Source: Alentia gelatinosa (Eukaryota; Annelida; Polychaeta; Phyllodocida; Polynoidae). Taken from it: a DNA stretch of 64,000 nt. Made by a program: the position numbers and the translations under genes. The notes under the pieces were generated by a model. The model was not told where the DNA came from and did not search any database. It saw only the letters and a program-made list of their open reading frames with translations. Of this stretch, positions 42,201 through 57,200 are shown piece after piece. How positions within the stretch are numbered: the stretch's first letter is position 1; each line of letters starts with the position of its first letter. The stretch is from assembly GCA_950022655.1 (NCBI GenBank), contig OX465579.1, positions 75,279,193 through 75,343,192 on the forward strand. The letters run 5' to 3'.

Positions 42201-45200
42201 AACTATCATAATGGGCATTGTATTTCTATTCTTTTTTTTGGTTGAGATAAAAAATCTTTGCATTGTTATGGAGATGGTCAACATATTTAAAAGTACCTTT
42301 CTGCTTCCGCTCCATAGAGAGTACTATTCTTAAGATAATTATCAAATGTTTCAATTCTATCAAATCGTACTACATACATGCATCCTCTATCACAATGTTG
42401 AAAAAGGCTGCAAATAATCCATCTTAATTGTTTATAATGGTTACTTAGAGAGGTCTATTGGTACTCACTCGAAGGAATTTCTGTTGAGGTTGGAGTTACC
42501 GATTCTGAAAGGTGATTTGAGACTCATGAGAAAGGGCCACCAACATAGATCAATTCAGTATTGTCGAAACCCCTTATGCTACTAGTAATCAGCAATAGGA
42601 TTCCTCCTTATAAAAGATTCTGAATGAAAATAAAGCTTACCTGTTGTGCTCGGTAGTGTGGTTGTTTCCACAGCTGCTAAAAGAAAAAATAAAACATGAA
42701 GTTAGATTGAACTATATATGGTGGTGAACATCCCATCAATTTAGATTGAATTATATATGGTGGTGAAAATCCCATCAATTTCCCTTCTGGCCTGACAGTT
42801 GAACCAAAAGTATTGTACACTCTGACTATCACAGTTTGTGATAAAATTGGATAAAGACCCTCCCCAATATGTCCAAATCAGGTAGACTGGTTTAAATCTA
42901 ATCACTACTTAGAATTATCTGTTATCTTCAGAGGTTCATTGACTATAGACCCTGCACTAGAGATCAAATGTGTGCTTGTGTAATTGATTAAAAGTACTTA
43001 CAGGAAGAGCTCTCTTCTGATGTTGTAGGTGCTATAGACACTACAAAGAAAAGATTAAAGCACATTTCAGGAAACTGGACTTGGATAGAAATGTGCAACT
43101 AGGATATGAAATTGCTAATATCATAAAACTGAGATTGTGTTTCCTCCTTTTGTCACTGATTTTCAGGGGTGAGCCACATAGATAAAAAGTAGAAATTAGG
43201 ATGCTCTTGAAATAAATTGACACATTTGTTGAAAACATCCATTTGTTACTCACCACTGAAAGTGTCTACTGATGTTGTTTCCACAGAGGCTAGAAATTAA
43301 AAAGAGAAAACATCTTAAAAATAGCCCTTTGCCTCAATGAACTATCATAATGTGCATTGTATTTCTATTCTTATTTTTGTTGAGATAAAAAATCTTTGCA
43401 TCGTTATGGAGATGGTCAACATATTTAAAAGTACCTTTCTGCTTCCGCTCCATAGAGAGTACTATTCTTAAGATAATTATCAAATGTTTCAATTCTATCA
43501 AATTGTACTACATACATGCATCCTCTATCACAATGTTGAAAAAGGCTGCAAATTATCCATCTTAATTGTTTATAATGGTTACTCAGAGAGGTCTATTGGT
43601 ACTCACTCGAAGGAATTTCTGTTGAGGTTGGAGTTACCGATTCTGAAAGGTGATTTGAGACTCATGAGAAAGGGCCACCAACATAGATCAATTCAGTATT
43701 GTCGAAACCCCTTATGCTACTAGTAATCAGCAATAGGATTCCTCCTTATAAAAGATTCTGAATGAAAATAAAGCTTACCTGTTGTGCTCGGTAGTGTGGT
43801 TGTTTCCACAGCTGCTAAAAGAAAAAATAAGACATGAAGTTAGATTGAACTATATATGGTGGTGAAAATCCCATCAATTTAGATTGAATTATATATGGTG
43901 GTGAAAATCCCATCAATTTCCCTTCTGGCCTGACAGTTGAACCAAGAGTATTGTACACTCTGACTATCACAGCTTGTGATAAAATTGGATAAAGACCCTC
44001 CCCAATATGTCCAAATCAGGTAGACTGGTTTAAATCTAATCACTACTTAGAATTATCTGTTATCTTCAGAGGTTCATTGACTATAGACCCTGCACTAGAG
44101 ATCAAATGTGTGCTTGTGTAATTGATTAAAAGTACTTACAGGAAGAGCTCTCTTCTGATGTTGTAGGTGCTACAGGCACTACAAAGGAAACATCAAAGCA
44201 CATTTCAGGAAACTGGACTTGGATAGAAATGTGCAACTAGGATATGAAATTGCTAATATCATAAAACTGAGATTGTGTTTCCTCCTTTTGTCACTGATTT
44301 TCAGGGGTGAGCCACATAGATAAAAAGTAGAAATTAGGATGCTCTTGAAATAAATTGACACATTTGTTGTAAACATCCATTTGTTACTCACCACTGGAAG
44401 TGTCTACTGATGTTGTTTCCACAGAGGCTAGAAATTAAAAAGAGAAAACATCTTAAAAATAGCCCTTTGCCTCAATGAACTATCATAATGTGCATTGTAT
44501 TTCTATTCTTATTTTTGTTGAGATAAAAAATCTTTGCATTGTTATGGAGATGGTCAACATATTTAAAAGTACCTTTCTGCTTCCGCTCCATAGAGAGTAC
44601 TATTCTTAAGATAATTATCAAATGTTTCAATTCTATCAAATTGTACTACATACATGCATCCTCTATCACAATGTTGAAAAAGGCTGCAAATTATCCATCT
44701 TAATTGTTTATAATGGTTACTTAGAGAGGTCTATTGGTACTCACTCGAAGGAATTTCTGTTGAGGTTGGAGTTACCAATTCTGAAGGGTGATTTGAGACT
44801 CATGAGAAAGGGCCACCAACATAGATCAATTCAGTATTGTCGCAACCCCTTATGCTACTAGTAATCAGCAATAGGATTCCTCCTTATAAAAGATTCTGAA
44901 TGAAAATAAAGCTTACCTGTTGTGCTCGGTAGTGTGGTTGTTTCCACAGCTGCTAAAAGAAAAAATAAGACATGAAGTTAGATTGAACTATATATGGTGG
45001 TGAACATCCCATCAATTTAGATTGAATTATATATGGTGGTGAAAATCCCATCAATTTCCCTTCTGGCCTGACAGTTGAACCAAGAGTATTGTACACTCTG
45101 ACTATCACAGCTTGTGATAAAATTGGATAAAGACCCTCCCCAATATGTCCAAATCAGGTAGACTGGTTTAAATCTAATCACTACTTAGAATTATCTGTTA

Positions 45201-48200
45201 TCTTCAGAGGTTCATTGACTATAGACCCTGCACTAGAGATCAAATGTGTGCTTGTGTAATTGATTAAAAGTACTTACAGGAAGAGCTCTCTTCTGATGTT
45301 GTAGGTGCTACAGGCACTACAAAGGAAACATCAAAGCACATTTCAGGAAACTGGACTTGGATAGAAATGTGCAACTAGGATATGAAATTGCTAATATCAT
45401 AAAACTGAGTTTGTGTTTCCTCCTTTTGTCACTGATTTTGAGGGTTGAGCCTCATAGATAAAAAGTAGAAATTAGGATGCTCTTGAAATAAATTGACACA
45501 TTTGCTGAAAACATCCATTTGTTACTCACCACTGGAAGTGTCTACTGATGTTGTTTCCACAGAGGCTAGAAATTAAAAAGAGAGAACATCTTAAAAATAG
45601 CCCTTTGCCTCAATGAACTATCATAATGTGCATTGTATTTCTATTCTTTTTTTTGTTGAGATAAAAAATCTTTCCATTGTTATGGAGATGGTCAACATAT
45701 TTAAAAGTACCTTTCTGCTTCCGCTCCATAGAGAGTACTATTTTTAAGATAATTATCAAATGTTTCAATTCTATCAAATCGTACTACATACATGCATCCT
45801 CTATCACAATGTTGAAAAAGGCTGCAAATAATCCATCTTAATTGTTTATAATGGTTACTTAGAGAGGTCTATTGGTACTCACTCGAAGGAATTTCTGTTG
45901 AGGTTGGAGTTACCGATTCTGAAAGGTGATTTGAGACTCATGAGAAAGGGCCACCAACATAGATCAATTCAGTATTGTCGAAACCCCTTATGCTACTAGT
46001 AATCAGCAATAGGATTCCTCCTTATAAAAGATTCTGAATGAAAATAAAGCTTACCTGTTGTGCTCGGTAGTGTGGTTGTTTCCACAGCTGCTAAAAGAAA
46101 AAATAAAACATGAAGTTAGATTGAACTATATATGGTGGTGAACATCCCATCAATTTAGATTGAATTATATATGGTGGTGAAAATCCCATCAATTTCCCTT
46201 CTGGCCTGACAGTTGAACCAAAAGTATTGTACACTCTGACTATCACAGTTTGTGATAAAATTGGATAAAGACCCTCCCCAATATGTCCAAATCAGGTAGA
46301 CTGGTTTAAATCTAATCACTACTTAGAATTATCTGTTATCTTCAGAGGTTCATTGACTATAGACCCTGCACTAGAGATCAAATGTGTGCTTGTGTAATTG
46401 ATTAAAAGTACTTACAGGAAGAGCTCTCTTCTGATGTTGTAGGTGCTACAGGCACTACAAAGGAAACATCAAAGCACATTTCAGGAAACTGGACTTGGAT
46501 AGAAATGTGCAACTAGGATATGAAATTGCTAATATCATAAAACTGAGTTTGTGTTTCCTCCTTTTGTCACTGATTTTGAGGGGTGAGCCTCATAGATAAA
46601 AAGTAGAAATTAGGATGCTCTTGAAATAAATTGACACATTTGCTGAAAACATCCATTTGTTACTCACCACTGGAAGTGTCTACTGATGTTGTTTCCACAG
46701 AGGCTAGAAATTAAAAAGAGAAAACATCTTAAAAATAGCCCTTTGCCTCAATGAACTATCATAATGTGCATTGTATTTCTATTCTTTTTTTTGTTGAGAT
46801 AAAAAATCTTTGCATTGTTATGGAGATGGTCAACATATTTAAAAGTACCTTTCTGCTTCCGCTCCATAGAGAGTACTATTCTTAAGATAATTATCAAATG
46901 TTTCAATTCTATCAAATCGTACTACATACATGCATCCTCTATCACAATGTTGAAAAAGGCTGCAAATAATCCATCTTAATTGTTTATAATGGTTACTTAG
47001 AGAGGTCTATTGGTACTCACTCGAAGGAATTTCTGTTGAGGTTGGAGTTACCGATTCTGAAAGGTGATTTGAGACTCATGAGAAAGGGCCACCAACATAG
47101 ATCAATTCAGTATTGTCGAAACCCCTTATGCTACTAGTAATCAGCAATAGGATTCCTCCTTATAAAAGATTCTGAATGAAAATAAAGCTTACCTGTTGTG
47201 CTCGGTAGTGTGGTTGTTTCCACAGCTGCTAAAAGAAAAAATAAAACATGAAGTTAGATTGAACTATATATGGTGGTGAACATCCCATCAATTTAGATTG
47301 AAATATATATGGTGGTGAAAATCCCATCAATTTCCCTTCTGGCCTGACAGTTGAACCAAAAGTATTGTACACTCTGACTATCACAGTTTGTGATAAAATT
47401 GGATAAAGACCCTCCCCAATATGTCCAAATCAGGTAGACTGGTTTAAATCTAATCACTACTTAGAATTATCTGTTATCTTCAGAGGTTCATTGACTATAG
47501 ACCCTGCACTAGAGAGCAAATGTGTGCTTGTGTAATTGATTAAAAGTACTTACAGGAAGAGCTCTCTTCTGATGTTGTAGGTGCTATAGACACTACAAAG
47601 GAAAGATTAAAGCACATTTCAGGAAACTGGACTTGGATAGAAATGTGCAACTAGGATATGAAATTGCTAATATCATAAAACTGAGATTGTGTTTACTCCT
47701 TTTGTCACTGATTTTCAGGGGTGAGCCACATAGATAAAAAGTAGAAATTAGGATTCTCTTGAAATAAATTGACACATTTGTTGAAAACATCCATTTGTTA
47801 CTCACCACTGGAAGTGTCTACTGATGTTGTTTCCACAGAGGCTAGAAATTAAAAAGAGAGAACATCTTAAAAAAAGCCCTTTGCCTCAATGAACTATCAT
47901 AATGTGCATTGTATTTCTATTCTTATTTTTGTTGAGATAAAAAATCTTTGCATTGTTATGGAGATGGTCAACATATTTAAAAGTACCTTTCTGCTTCCGC
48001 TCCATAGAGAGTACTATTCTTAAGATAATTATCAAATGTTTCAATTCTATCAAATTGTACTACATACATGCATCCTCTATCACAATGTTGAAAAAGGCTG
48101 CAAATTATCCATCTTAATTGTTTATAATGGTTACTTAGAGAGGTCTATTGGTACTCACTCGAAGGAATTTCTGTTGAGGTTGGAGTTACCGATTCTGAAA

Positions 48201-51200
48201 GGTGATTTGAGACTCATGAGAAAGGGCCACCAACATAGATCAATTCAGTATTGTCGAAACCCCTTATGCTACTAGTAATCAGCAATAGGATTCCTCCTTA
48301 TAAAAGATTCTGAATGAAAATAAAGCTTACCTGTTGTGCTCGGTAGTGTGGTTGTTTCCACAGCTGCTAAAAGAAAAAATAAGACATGAAGTTAGATTGA
48401 ACTATATATGGTGGTGAAAATCCCATCAATTTAGATTGAATTATATATGGTGGTGAAAATCCCATCAATTTCCCTTCTGGCCTGACAGTTGAACCAAGAG
48501 TATTGTACACTCTGACTATCACAGCTTGTGATAAAATTGGATAAAGACCCTCCCCAATATGTCCAAATCAGGTAGACTGGTTTAAATCTAAACACTACTT
48601 AGAATTATCTGTTATCTTCAGAGGTTCATTGACTATAGACCCTGCACTAGAGATCAAATGTGTGCTTGTGTAATTGATTAAAAGTACTTACAGGAAGAGC
48701 TCTCTTCTGATGTTGTAGGTGCTACAGGCACTACAAAGGAAACATCAAAGCACATTTCAGGAAACTGGACTTGGATAGAAATGTGCAACTAGGATATGAA
48801 ATTGCTAATATCATAAAACTGAGTTTGTGTTTCCTCATTTTGTCACTGATTTTGAGGGGTGAGCCTCATAGATAAAAAGTAGAAATTATGATGCTCTTGA
48901 AATAAATTGACACATTTGCTGAAAACATCCATTTGTAACTCACCACTGGAAGTGTCTACTGATGTTGTTTCCACAGAGGCTAGAAATTAAAAAGAGAGAA
49001 CATCTTAAAAAAAGCCCTTTGCCTCAATGAACTATCATAATGTGCATTGTATTTCTATTCTTATTTTTGTTGAGATAAAAATCTTTGCATTGTAATGGAG
49101 ATGCTCAACATATTTAAAAGTACCTTTTTGCTTCCCCTCCATAGAGAGTACTATTCTTAAGATAATTATCAAATGTTTCAATTCTATTAAATCGTACTAC
49201 ATACATGCATCCTCTATCACAATGTTGAAAAAGGCTGCAAATTATCCATCTTAATTGTTTATAATGGTTACTTAGAGAGGTCTATTGGTACTCACTCGAA
49301 GGAATTTCTGTTGAGGTTGGAGTTACCGATTCTGAAAGGTGATTTGAGACTCATGAGAAAGGGCCACCAACATAGATCAATTCAGTATTGTCGCAACCCC
49401 TTATGCTACTAGTAATCAGCAATAGGATTCCTCCTTATAAAAGATTCTGAATGAAAATAAAGCTTACCTGTTGTGCTCGGTAGTGTGGTTGTTTCCACAG
49501 CTGCTAAAAGAAAAAATAAGACATGAAGTTAGATTGAACTATATATGGTGGTGAAAATCCCATCAATTTAGATTGAATTATATATGGTGGTGAAAATCCC
49601 ATCAATTTCCCTTCTGGCCTGACAGTTGAACCAAGAGTATTGTACACTCTGACTATCACAGCTTGTGATAAAATTGGATAAAGACCCTCCCCAATATGTC
49701 CAAATCAGGTAGACTGGTTTAAATCTAATCACTACTTAGAATTATCTGTTATCTTCAGAGGTTCATTGACTATAGACCCTGCACTAGAGAGCAAATGTGT
49801 GCTTGTGTAATTGATTAAAAGTACTTACAGGAAGAGCTCTCTTCTGATGTTGTAGGTGCTACAGGCACTACAAAGGAAACATCAAAGCACATTTCAGGAA
49901 ACTGGACTTGGATAGAAATGTGCAACTAGGATATGAAATTGCTAATATCATAAAACTGAGTTTGTGTTTCCTCATTTTGTCACTGATTTTGAGGGGTGAG
50001 CCTCATAGATAAAAAGTAGAAATTAGGATGCTCTTGAAATAAATTGACACATTTGCTGAAAACATCCATTTGTTACTCACCACTGGAAGTGTCTACTGAT
50101 GTTGTTTCCACAGAGGCTAGAAATTAAAAAGAGAGAACATCTTAAAAATAGCCCTTTGCCTCAATGAACTATCATAATGTGCATTGTATTTCTATTCTTT
50201 TTTTTGTTGAGATAAAAAATCTTTCCATTGTTATGGAGATGGTCAACATATTTAAAAGTACCTTTCTGCTTCCGCTCCATAGAGAGTACTATTCTTAAGA
50301 TAATTATCAAATGTTTCAATTCTATCAAATCGTACTACATACATGCATCCTCTATCACAATGTTGAAAAAGGCTGCAAATAATCCATCTTAATTGTTTAT
50401 AATGGTTACTTAGAGAGGTCTATTGGTACTCACTCGAAGGAATTTCTGTTGAGGTTGGAGTTACCGATTCTGAAAGGTGATTTGAGACTCATGAGAAAGG
50501 GACACCAACATAGATCAATTCAGTATTGTCGAAACCCCTTATGCTACTAGTAATCAGCAATAGGATTCCTCCTTATAAAAGATTCTGAATGAAAATAAAG
50601 CTTACCTGTTGTGCTCGGTAGTGTGGTTGTTTCCACAGCTGCTAAAAGAAAAAATAAGACATGAAGTTAGATTGAACTATATATGGTGGTGAAAATCCCA
50701 TCAATTTAGATTGAATTATATATGGTGGTGAAAATCCCATCAATTTCCCTTCTGGCCTGACAGTTGAACCAAGAGTATTGTACACTCTGACTATCACAGC
50801 TTGTGATAAAATTGGATAAAGACCCTCCCCAATATGTCCAAATCAGGTAGACTGGTTTAAATCTAATCACTACTTAGAATTATCTGTTATCTTCAGAGGT
50901 TCATTGACTATAGACCCTGCACTAGAGATCAAATGTGTGCTTGTGTAATTGATTAAAAGTACTTACAGGAAGAGCTCTCTTCTGATGTTGTAGGTGCTAC
51001 AGGCACTACAAAGGAAACATCAAAGCACATTTCAGGAAACTGGACTTGGATAGAAATGTGCAACTAGGATATGAAATTGCTAATATCATAAAACTGAGTT
51101 TGTGTTTCCTCATTTTGTCACTGATTTTGAGGGGTGAGCCTCATAGATAAAAAGTAGAAATTAGGATGCTCTTGAAATAAATTGACACATTTGTTGAAAA

Positions 51201-54200
51201 CATCCATTTGTTACTCACCACTGGAAGTGTCTACTGATGTTGTTTCCACAGAGGCTAGAAATTAAAAAGAGAGAACATCTTAAAAAAGCCCTTTGCCTCA
51301 ATGAACTATCATAATGTGCATTGTATTTCTATTCTTATTTTTGTTGAGATAAAAATCTTTGCATTGTAATGGAGATGCTCAACATATTTAAAAGTACCTT
51401 TCTGCTTCCCCTCCATAGAGAGTACTATTCTTAAGATAATTATCAAATGTTTCAATTCTATCAAATCGTACTACATACATGCATCCTCTATCACAATGTT
51501 GAAAAAGGCTGCAAATTATCCATCTTAATTGTTTATAATGGTTACTTAGAGAGGTCTATTGGTACTCACTCGAAGGAATTTCTGTTGAGGTTGGAGTTAC
51601 CAATTCTGAAAGGTGATTTGAGACTCATGAGAAAGGGCCACCAACATAGATCAATTCAGTATTGTCGCAACCCCTTATGCTACTAGTAATCAGCAATAGG
51701 ATTCCTCCTTATAAAAGATTCTGAATGAAAATAAAGCTTACCTGTTGTGCTCGGTAGTGTGGTTGTTTCCACAGCTGCTAAAAGAAAAAATAAGACATGA
51801 AGTTAGATTGAACTATATATGGTGGTGAAAATCCCATCAATTTAGATTGAATTATATATGGTGGTGAAAATCCCATCAATTTCCCTTCTGGCCTGACAGT
51901 TGAACCAAGAGTATTGTACACTCTGACTATCACAGCTTGTGATAAAATTGGATAAAGACCCTCCCCAATATGTCCAAATCAGGTAGACTGGTTTAAATCT
52001 AATCACTACTTAGAATTATCTGTTATCTTCAGAGGTTCATTGACTATAGACCCTGCACTAGAGAGCAAATGTGTGCTTGTGTAATTGATTAAAAGTACTT
52101 ACAGGAAGAGCTCTCTTCTGATGTTGTAGGTGCTACAGGCACTACAAAGGAAACATCAAAGCACATTTCAGGAAACTGGACTTGGATAGAAATGTGCAAC
52201 TAGGATATGAAATTGCTAATATCATAAAACTGAGTTTGTGTTTCCTCATTTTGTCACTGATTTTGAGGGGTGAGCCTCATAGATAAAAAGTAGAAATTAG
52301 GATGCTCTTGAAATAAATTGACACATTTGCTGAAAACATCCATTTGTTAGTCACCACTGGAAGTGTCTACTGATGTTGTTTCCACATAGGCTAGAAATTA
52401 AAAAGAGAGAACATCTTAAAAATAGCCCTTTGCCTCAATGAACTATCATAATGTGCATTGTATTTCTATTCTTTTTTTTGTTGAGATAAAAAATCTTTGC
52501 ATTGTTATGGAGATGGTCAACATATTTAAAAGTACCTTTCTGCTTCCGCTCCATAGAGAGTACTATTCTTAAGATAATTATCAAATGTTTCAATTCTATC
52601 AAATCGTACTACATACATGCATCCTCTATCACAATGTTGAAAAAGGCTGCAAATAATCCATCTTAATTGTTTATAATGGTTACTTAGAGAGGTCTATTGG
52701 TACTCACTCGAAGGAATTTCTGTTGAGGTTGGAGTTACCGATTCTGAAAGGTGATTTGAGACTCATGAGAAAGGGCCACCAACATACATCAATTCAGTAT
52801 TGTCGAAACCCCTTATGCTACTAGTAATCAGCAATAGGATTCCTCCTTATAAAAGATTCTGAATGAAAATAAAGCTTACCTGTTGTGCTCGGTAGTGTGG
52901 TTGTTTCCACAGCTGCTAAAAGAAAAAATAAAACATGAAGTTAGATTGAACTATATATGGTGGTGAACATCCCATCAATTTAGATTGAATTATATATGGT
53001 GGTGAAAATCCCATCAATTTCCCTTCTGGCCTGACAGTTGAACCAAGAGTATTGTACACTCTGACTATCACAGTTTGTGATAAAATTGGATAAAGACCCT
53101 CCCCAATATGTCCAAATCAGGTAGACTGGTTTAAATCTAATCACTACTTAGAATTATCTGTTATCTTCAGAGGTTCATTGACTATAGACCCTGCACTAGA
53201 GATCAAATGTGTGCTTGTGTAATTGATTAAAAGTACTTACAGGAAGAGCTCTCTTCTGATGTTGTAGGTGCTATAGACACTACAAAGGAAAGATTAAAGC
53301 ACATTTCAGGAAACTGGACTTGGATAGAAATGTGCAACTAGGATATGAAATTGCTAACATCATAAAACTGAGTTTGTGTTTCCTCCTTTTGTCACTGATT
53401 TTGAGGGGTGAGCCTCATAGATAAAAAGTAGAAATTAGGATGCTCTTGAAATAAATTGACACATTTGTTGAAAACATCCATTTGTTACTCACCACTGGAA
53501 GTGTCTACTGATGTTGTTTCCACAGAGGCTAGAAATTAAAAAGAGAGAACATCTTAAAAAAAGCCCTTTGCCTCAATGAACTATCATAATGTGCATTGTA
53601 TTTCTATTCTTATTTTTGTTGAGATAAAAATCTTTGCATTGTAATGGAGATGCTCAACATATTTAAAAGTACCTTTCTGCTTCCCCTCCATAGAGAGTAC
53701 TATTCTTAAGATAATTATCAAATGTTTCAATTCTATCAAATCGTACTACATACATGCATCCTCTATCACAATGTTGAAAAAGGCTGCAAATTATCCATCT
53801 TAATTGTTTATAATGGTTACTTAGAGAGGTCTATTGGTACTCACTCGAAGGAATTTCTGTTGAGGTTGGTGTTACGGATTCTGAAAGGTGATTTGAGACT
53901 CATGAGAAAGGGCCACCAACATAGATCAATTCAGTATTGTCGCAACCCCTTATGCTACTAGTAATCAGCAATAGGATTCCTCCTTATAAAAGATTCTGAA
54001 TGAAAATAAAGCTTACCTGTTGTGCTCGGTAGTGTGGTTGTTTCCACAGCTGCTAAAAGAAAAAATAAGACATGAAGTTAGATTGAACTATATATGGTGG
54101 TGAAAATCCCATCAATTTAGATTGAATTATATATGGTGGTGAAAATCCCATCAATTTCCCTTCTGGCCTGACAGTTGAACCAAGAGTATTGTACACTCTG

Positions 54201-57200
54201 ACTATCACAGCTTGTGATAAAATTGGATAAAGACCCTCCCCAATATGTCCAAATCAGGTAGACTGGTTTAAATCTAATCACTACTTAGAATTATCTGTTA
54301 TCTTCAGAGGTTCATTGACTATAGACCCTGCACTAGAGAGCAAATGTGTGCTTGTGTAATTGATTAAAAGTACTTACAGGAAGAGCTCTCTTCTGATGTT
54401 GTAGGTGCTACAGGCACTACAAAGGAAACATCAAAGCACATTTCAGGAAACTGGACTTGGATAGAAATGTGCAACTAGGATATGAAATTGCTAATATCAT
54501 AAAACTGAGATTGTGTTTCCTCCTTTTGTCACTGATTTTCAGGGGTGAGCCACATAGATAAAAAGTAGAAATTAGGATGCTCTTGAAATAAATTGACACA
54601 TTTGTTGTAAACATCCATTTGTTACTCACCACTGGAAGTGTCTACTGATGTTGTTTCCACAGAGGCTAGAAATTAAAAAGAGAAAACATCTTAAAAATAG
54701 CCCTTTGCCTCAATGAACTATCATAATGTGCATTGTATTTCTATTCTTATTTTTGTTGAGATAAAAAATCTTTGCATTGTTATGGAGATGGTCAACATAT
54801 TTAAAAGTACCTTTCTGCTTCCGCTCCATAGAGAGTACTATTCTTAAGATAATTATCAAATGTTTCAATTCTATCAAATTGTACTACATACATGCATCCT
54901 CTATCACAATGTTGAAAAAGGCTGCAAATTATCCATCTTAATTGTTTATAATGGTTACTTAGAGAGGTCTATTGGTACTCACTCGAAGGAATTTTTGTTG
55001 AGGTTGGAGTTACCAATTCTGAAGGGTGATTTGAGACTCATGAGAAAGGGCCACCAACATAGATCAATTCAGTATTGTCGCAACCCCTTATGCTACTAGT
55101 AATCAGCAATAGGATTCCTCCTTATAAAAGATTCTGAATGAAAATAAAGCTTACCTGTTGTGCTCGGTAGTGTGGTTGTTTCCACAGCTGCTAAAAGAAA
55201 AAATAAGACATGAAGTTAGATTGAACTATATATGGTGGTGAAAATCCCATCAATTTAGATTGAATTATATATGGTGGTGAAAATCCCATCAATTTCCCTT
55301 CTGGCCTGACAGTTGAACCAAGAGTATTGTACACTCTGACTATCACAGCTTGTGATAAAATTGGATAAAGACCCTCCCCAATATGTCCAAATCAGGTAGA
55401 CTGGTTTAAATCTAATCACTACTTAGAATTATCTGTTATCTTCAGAGGTTCATTGACTATAGACCCTGCACTAGAGATCAAATGTGTGCTTGTGTAATTG
55501 ATTAAAAGTACTTACAGGAAGAGCTCTCTTCTGATGTTGTAGGTGCTACAGGCACTACAAAGGAAACATCAAAGCACATTTCAGGAAACTGGACTTGGAT
55601 AGAAATGTGCAACTAGGATATGAAATTGCTAATATCATAAAACTGAGTTTGTGTTTCCTCCTTTTGTCACTGATTTTGAGGGTTGAGCCTCATAGATAAA
55701 AAGTAGAAATTAGGATGCTCTTGAAATAAATTGACACATTTGCTGAAAACATCCATTTGTTACTCACCACTGGAAGTGTCTACTGATGTTGTTTCCACAG
55801 AGGCTAGAAATTAAAAAGAGAGAACATCTTAAAAATAGCCCTTTGCCTCAATGAACTATCATAATGTGCATTGTATTTCTATTCTTTTTTTTGTTGAGAT
55901 AAAAAATCTTTGCATTGTTATGGAGATGGTCAACATATTTAAAAGTACCTTTCTGCTTCCGCTCCATAGAGAGTACTATTCTTAAGATAATTATCAAATG
56001 TTTCAATTCTATCAAATCGTACTACATACATGCATCCTCTATCACAATGTTGAAAAAGGCTGCAAATAATCCATCTTAATTGTTTATAATGGTTACTTAG
56101 AGAGGTCTATTGGTACTCACTCGAAGGAATTTCTGTTGAGGTTGGAGTTACCGATTCTGAAAGGTGATTTGAGACTCATGAGAAAGGGCCACCAACATAG
56201 ATCAATTCAGTATTGTCGAAACCCCTTATGCTACTAGTAATCAGCAATAGGATTCCTCCTTATAAAAGATTCTGAATGAAAATAAAGCTTACCTGTTGTG
56301 CTCGGTAGTGTGGTTGTTTCCACAGCTGCTAAAAGAAAAAATAAAACATGAAGTTAGATTGAACTATATATGGTGGTGAACATCCCATCAATTTAGATTG
56401 AATTATATATGGTGGTGAAAATCCCATCAATTTCCCTTCTGGCCTGACAGTTGAACCAAAAGTATTGTACACTCTGACTATCACAGTTTGTGATAAAATT
56501 GGATAAAGACCCTCCCCAATATGTCCAAATCAGGTAGACTGGTTTAAATCTAATCACTACTTAGAATTATCTGTTATCTTCAGAGGTTCATTGACTATAG
56601 ACCCTGCACTAGAGATCAAATGTGTGCTTGTGTAATTGATTAAAAGTACTTACAGGAAGAGCTCTCTTCTGATGTTGTAGGTGCTACAGGCACTACAAAG
56701 GAAACATCAAAGCACATTTCAGGAAACTGGACTTGGATAGAAATGTGCAACTAGGATATGAAATTGCTAATATCATAAAACTGAGTTTGTGTTTCCTCCT
56801 TTTGTCACTGATTTTGAGGGGTGAGCCTCATAGATAAAAAGTAGAAATTAGGATGCTCTTGAAATAAATTGACACATTTGCTGAAAACATCCATTTGTTA
56901 CTCACCACTGGAAGTGTCTACTGATGTTGTTTCCACAGAGGCTAGAAATTAAAAAGAGAAAACATCTTAAAAATAGCCCTTTGCCTCAATGAACTATCAT
57001 AATGTGCATTGTATTTCTATTCTTTTTTTTGTTGAGATAAAAAATCTTTGCATTGTTATGGAGATGGTCAACATATTTAAAAGTACCTTTCTGCTTCCGC
57101 TCCATAGAGAGTACTATTCTTAAGATAATTATCAAATGTTTCAATTCTATCAAATCGTACTACATACATGCATCCTCTATCACAATGTTGAAAAAGGCTG

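Larger units (their letters stand above)
44179..54416 (-). repeat. Type-2 block h: nine-unit period, copy 1 (units 41-49)
   Basis: Exon lower coordinates: A 44392, 45530, 46668, 47806, 48944, 50081, 51219, 52355, 53493; C 44745, 45883, 47021, 48159, 49296, 50434, 51570, 52708, 53845; B 44917, 46055, 47193, 48331, 49468, 50606, 51742, 52880, 54017; E 45278, 46416, 47554, 48692, 49829, 50967, 52103, 53241, 54378. A at 52355 has a weakened donor, GTGACT, and Tyr for Ser. The block measures 10,238 bp and repeats at that offset in block i. Confidence 0.85.
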
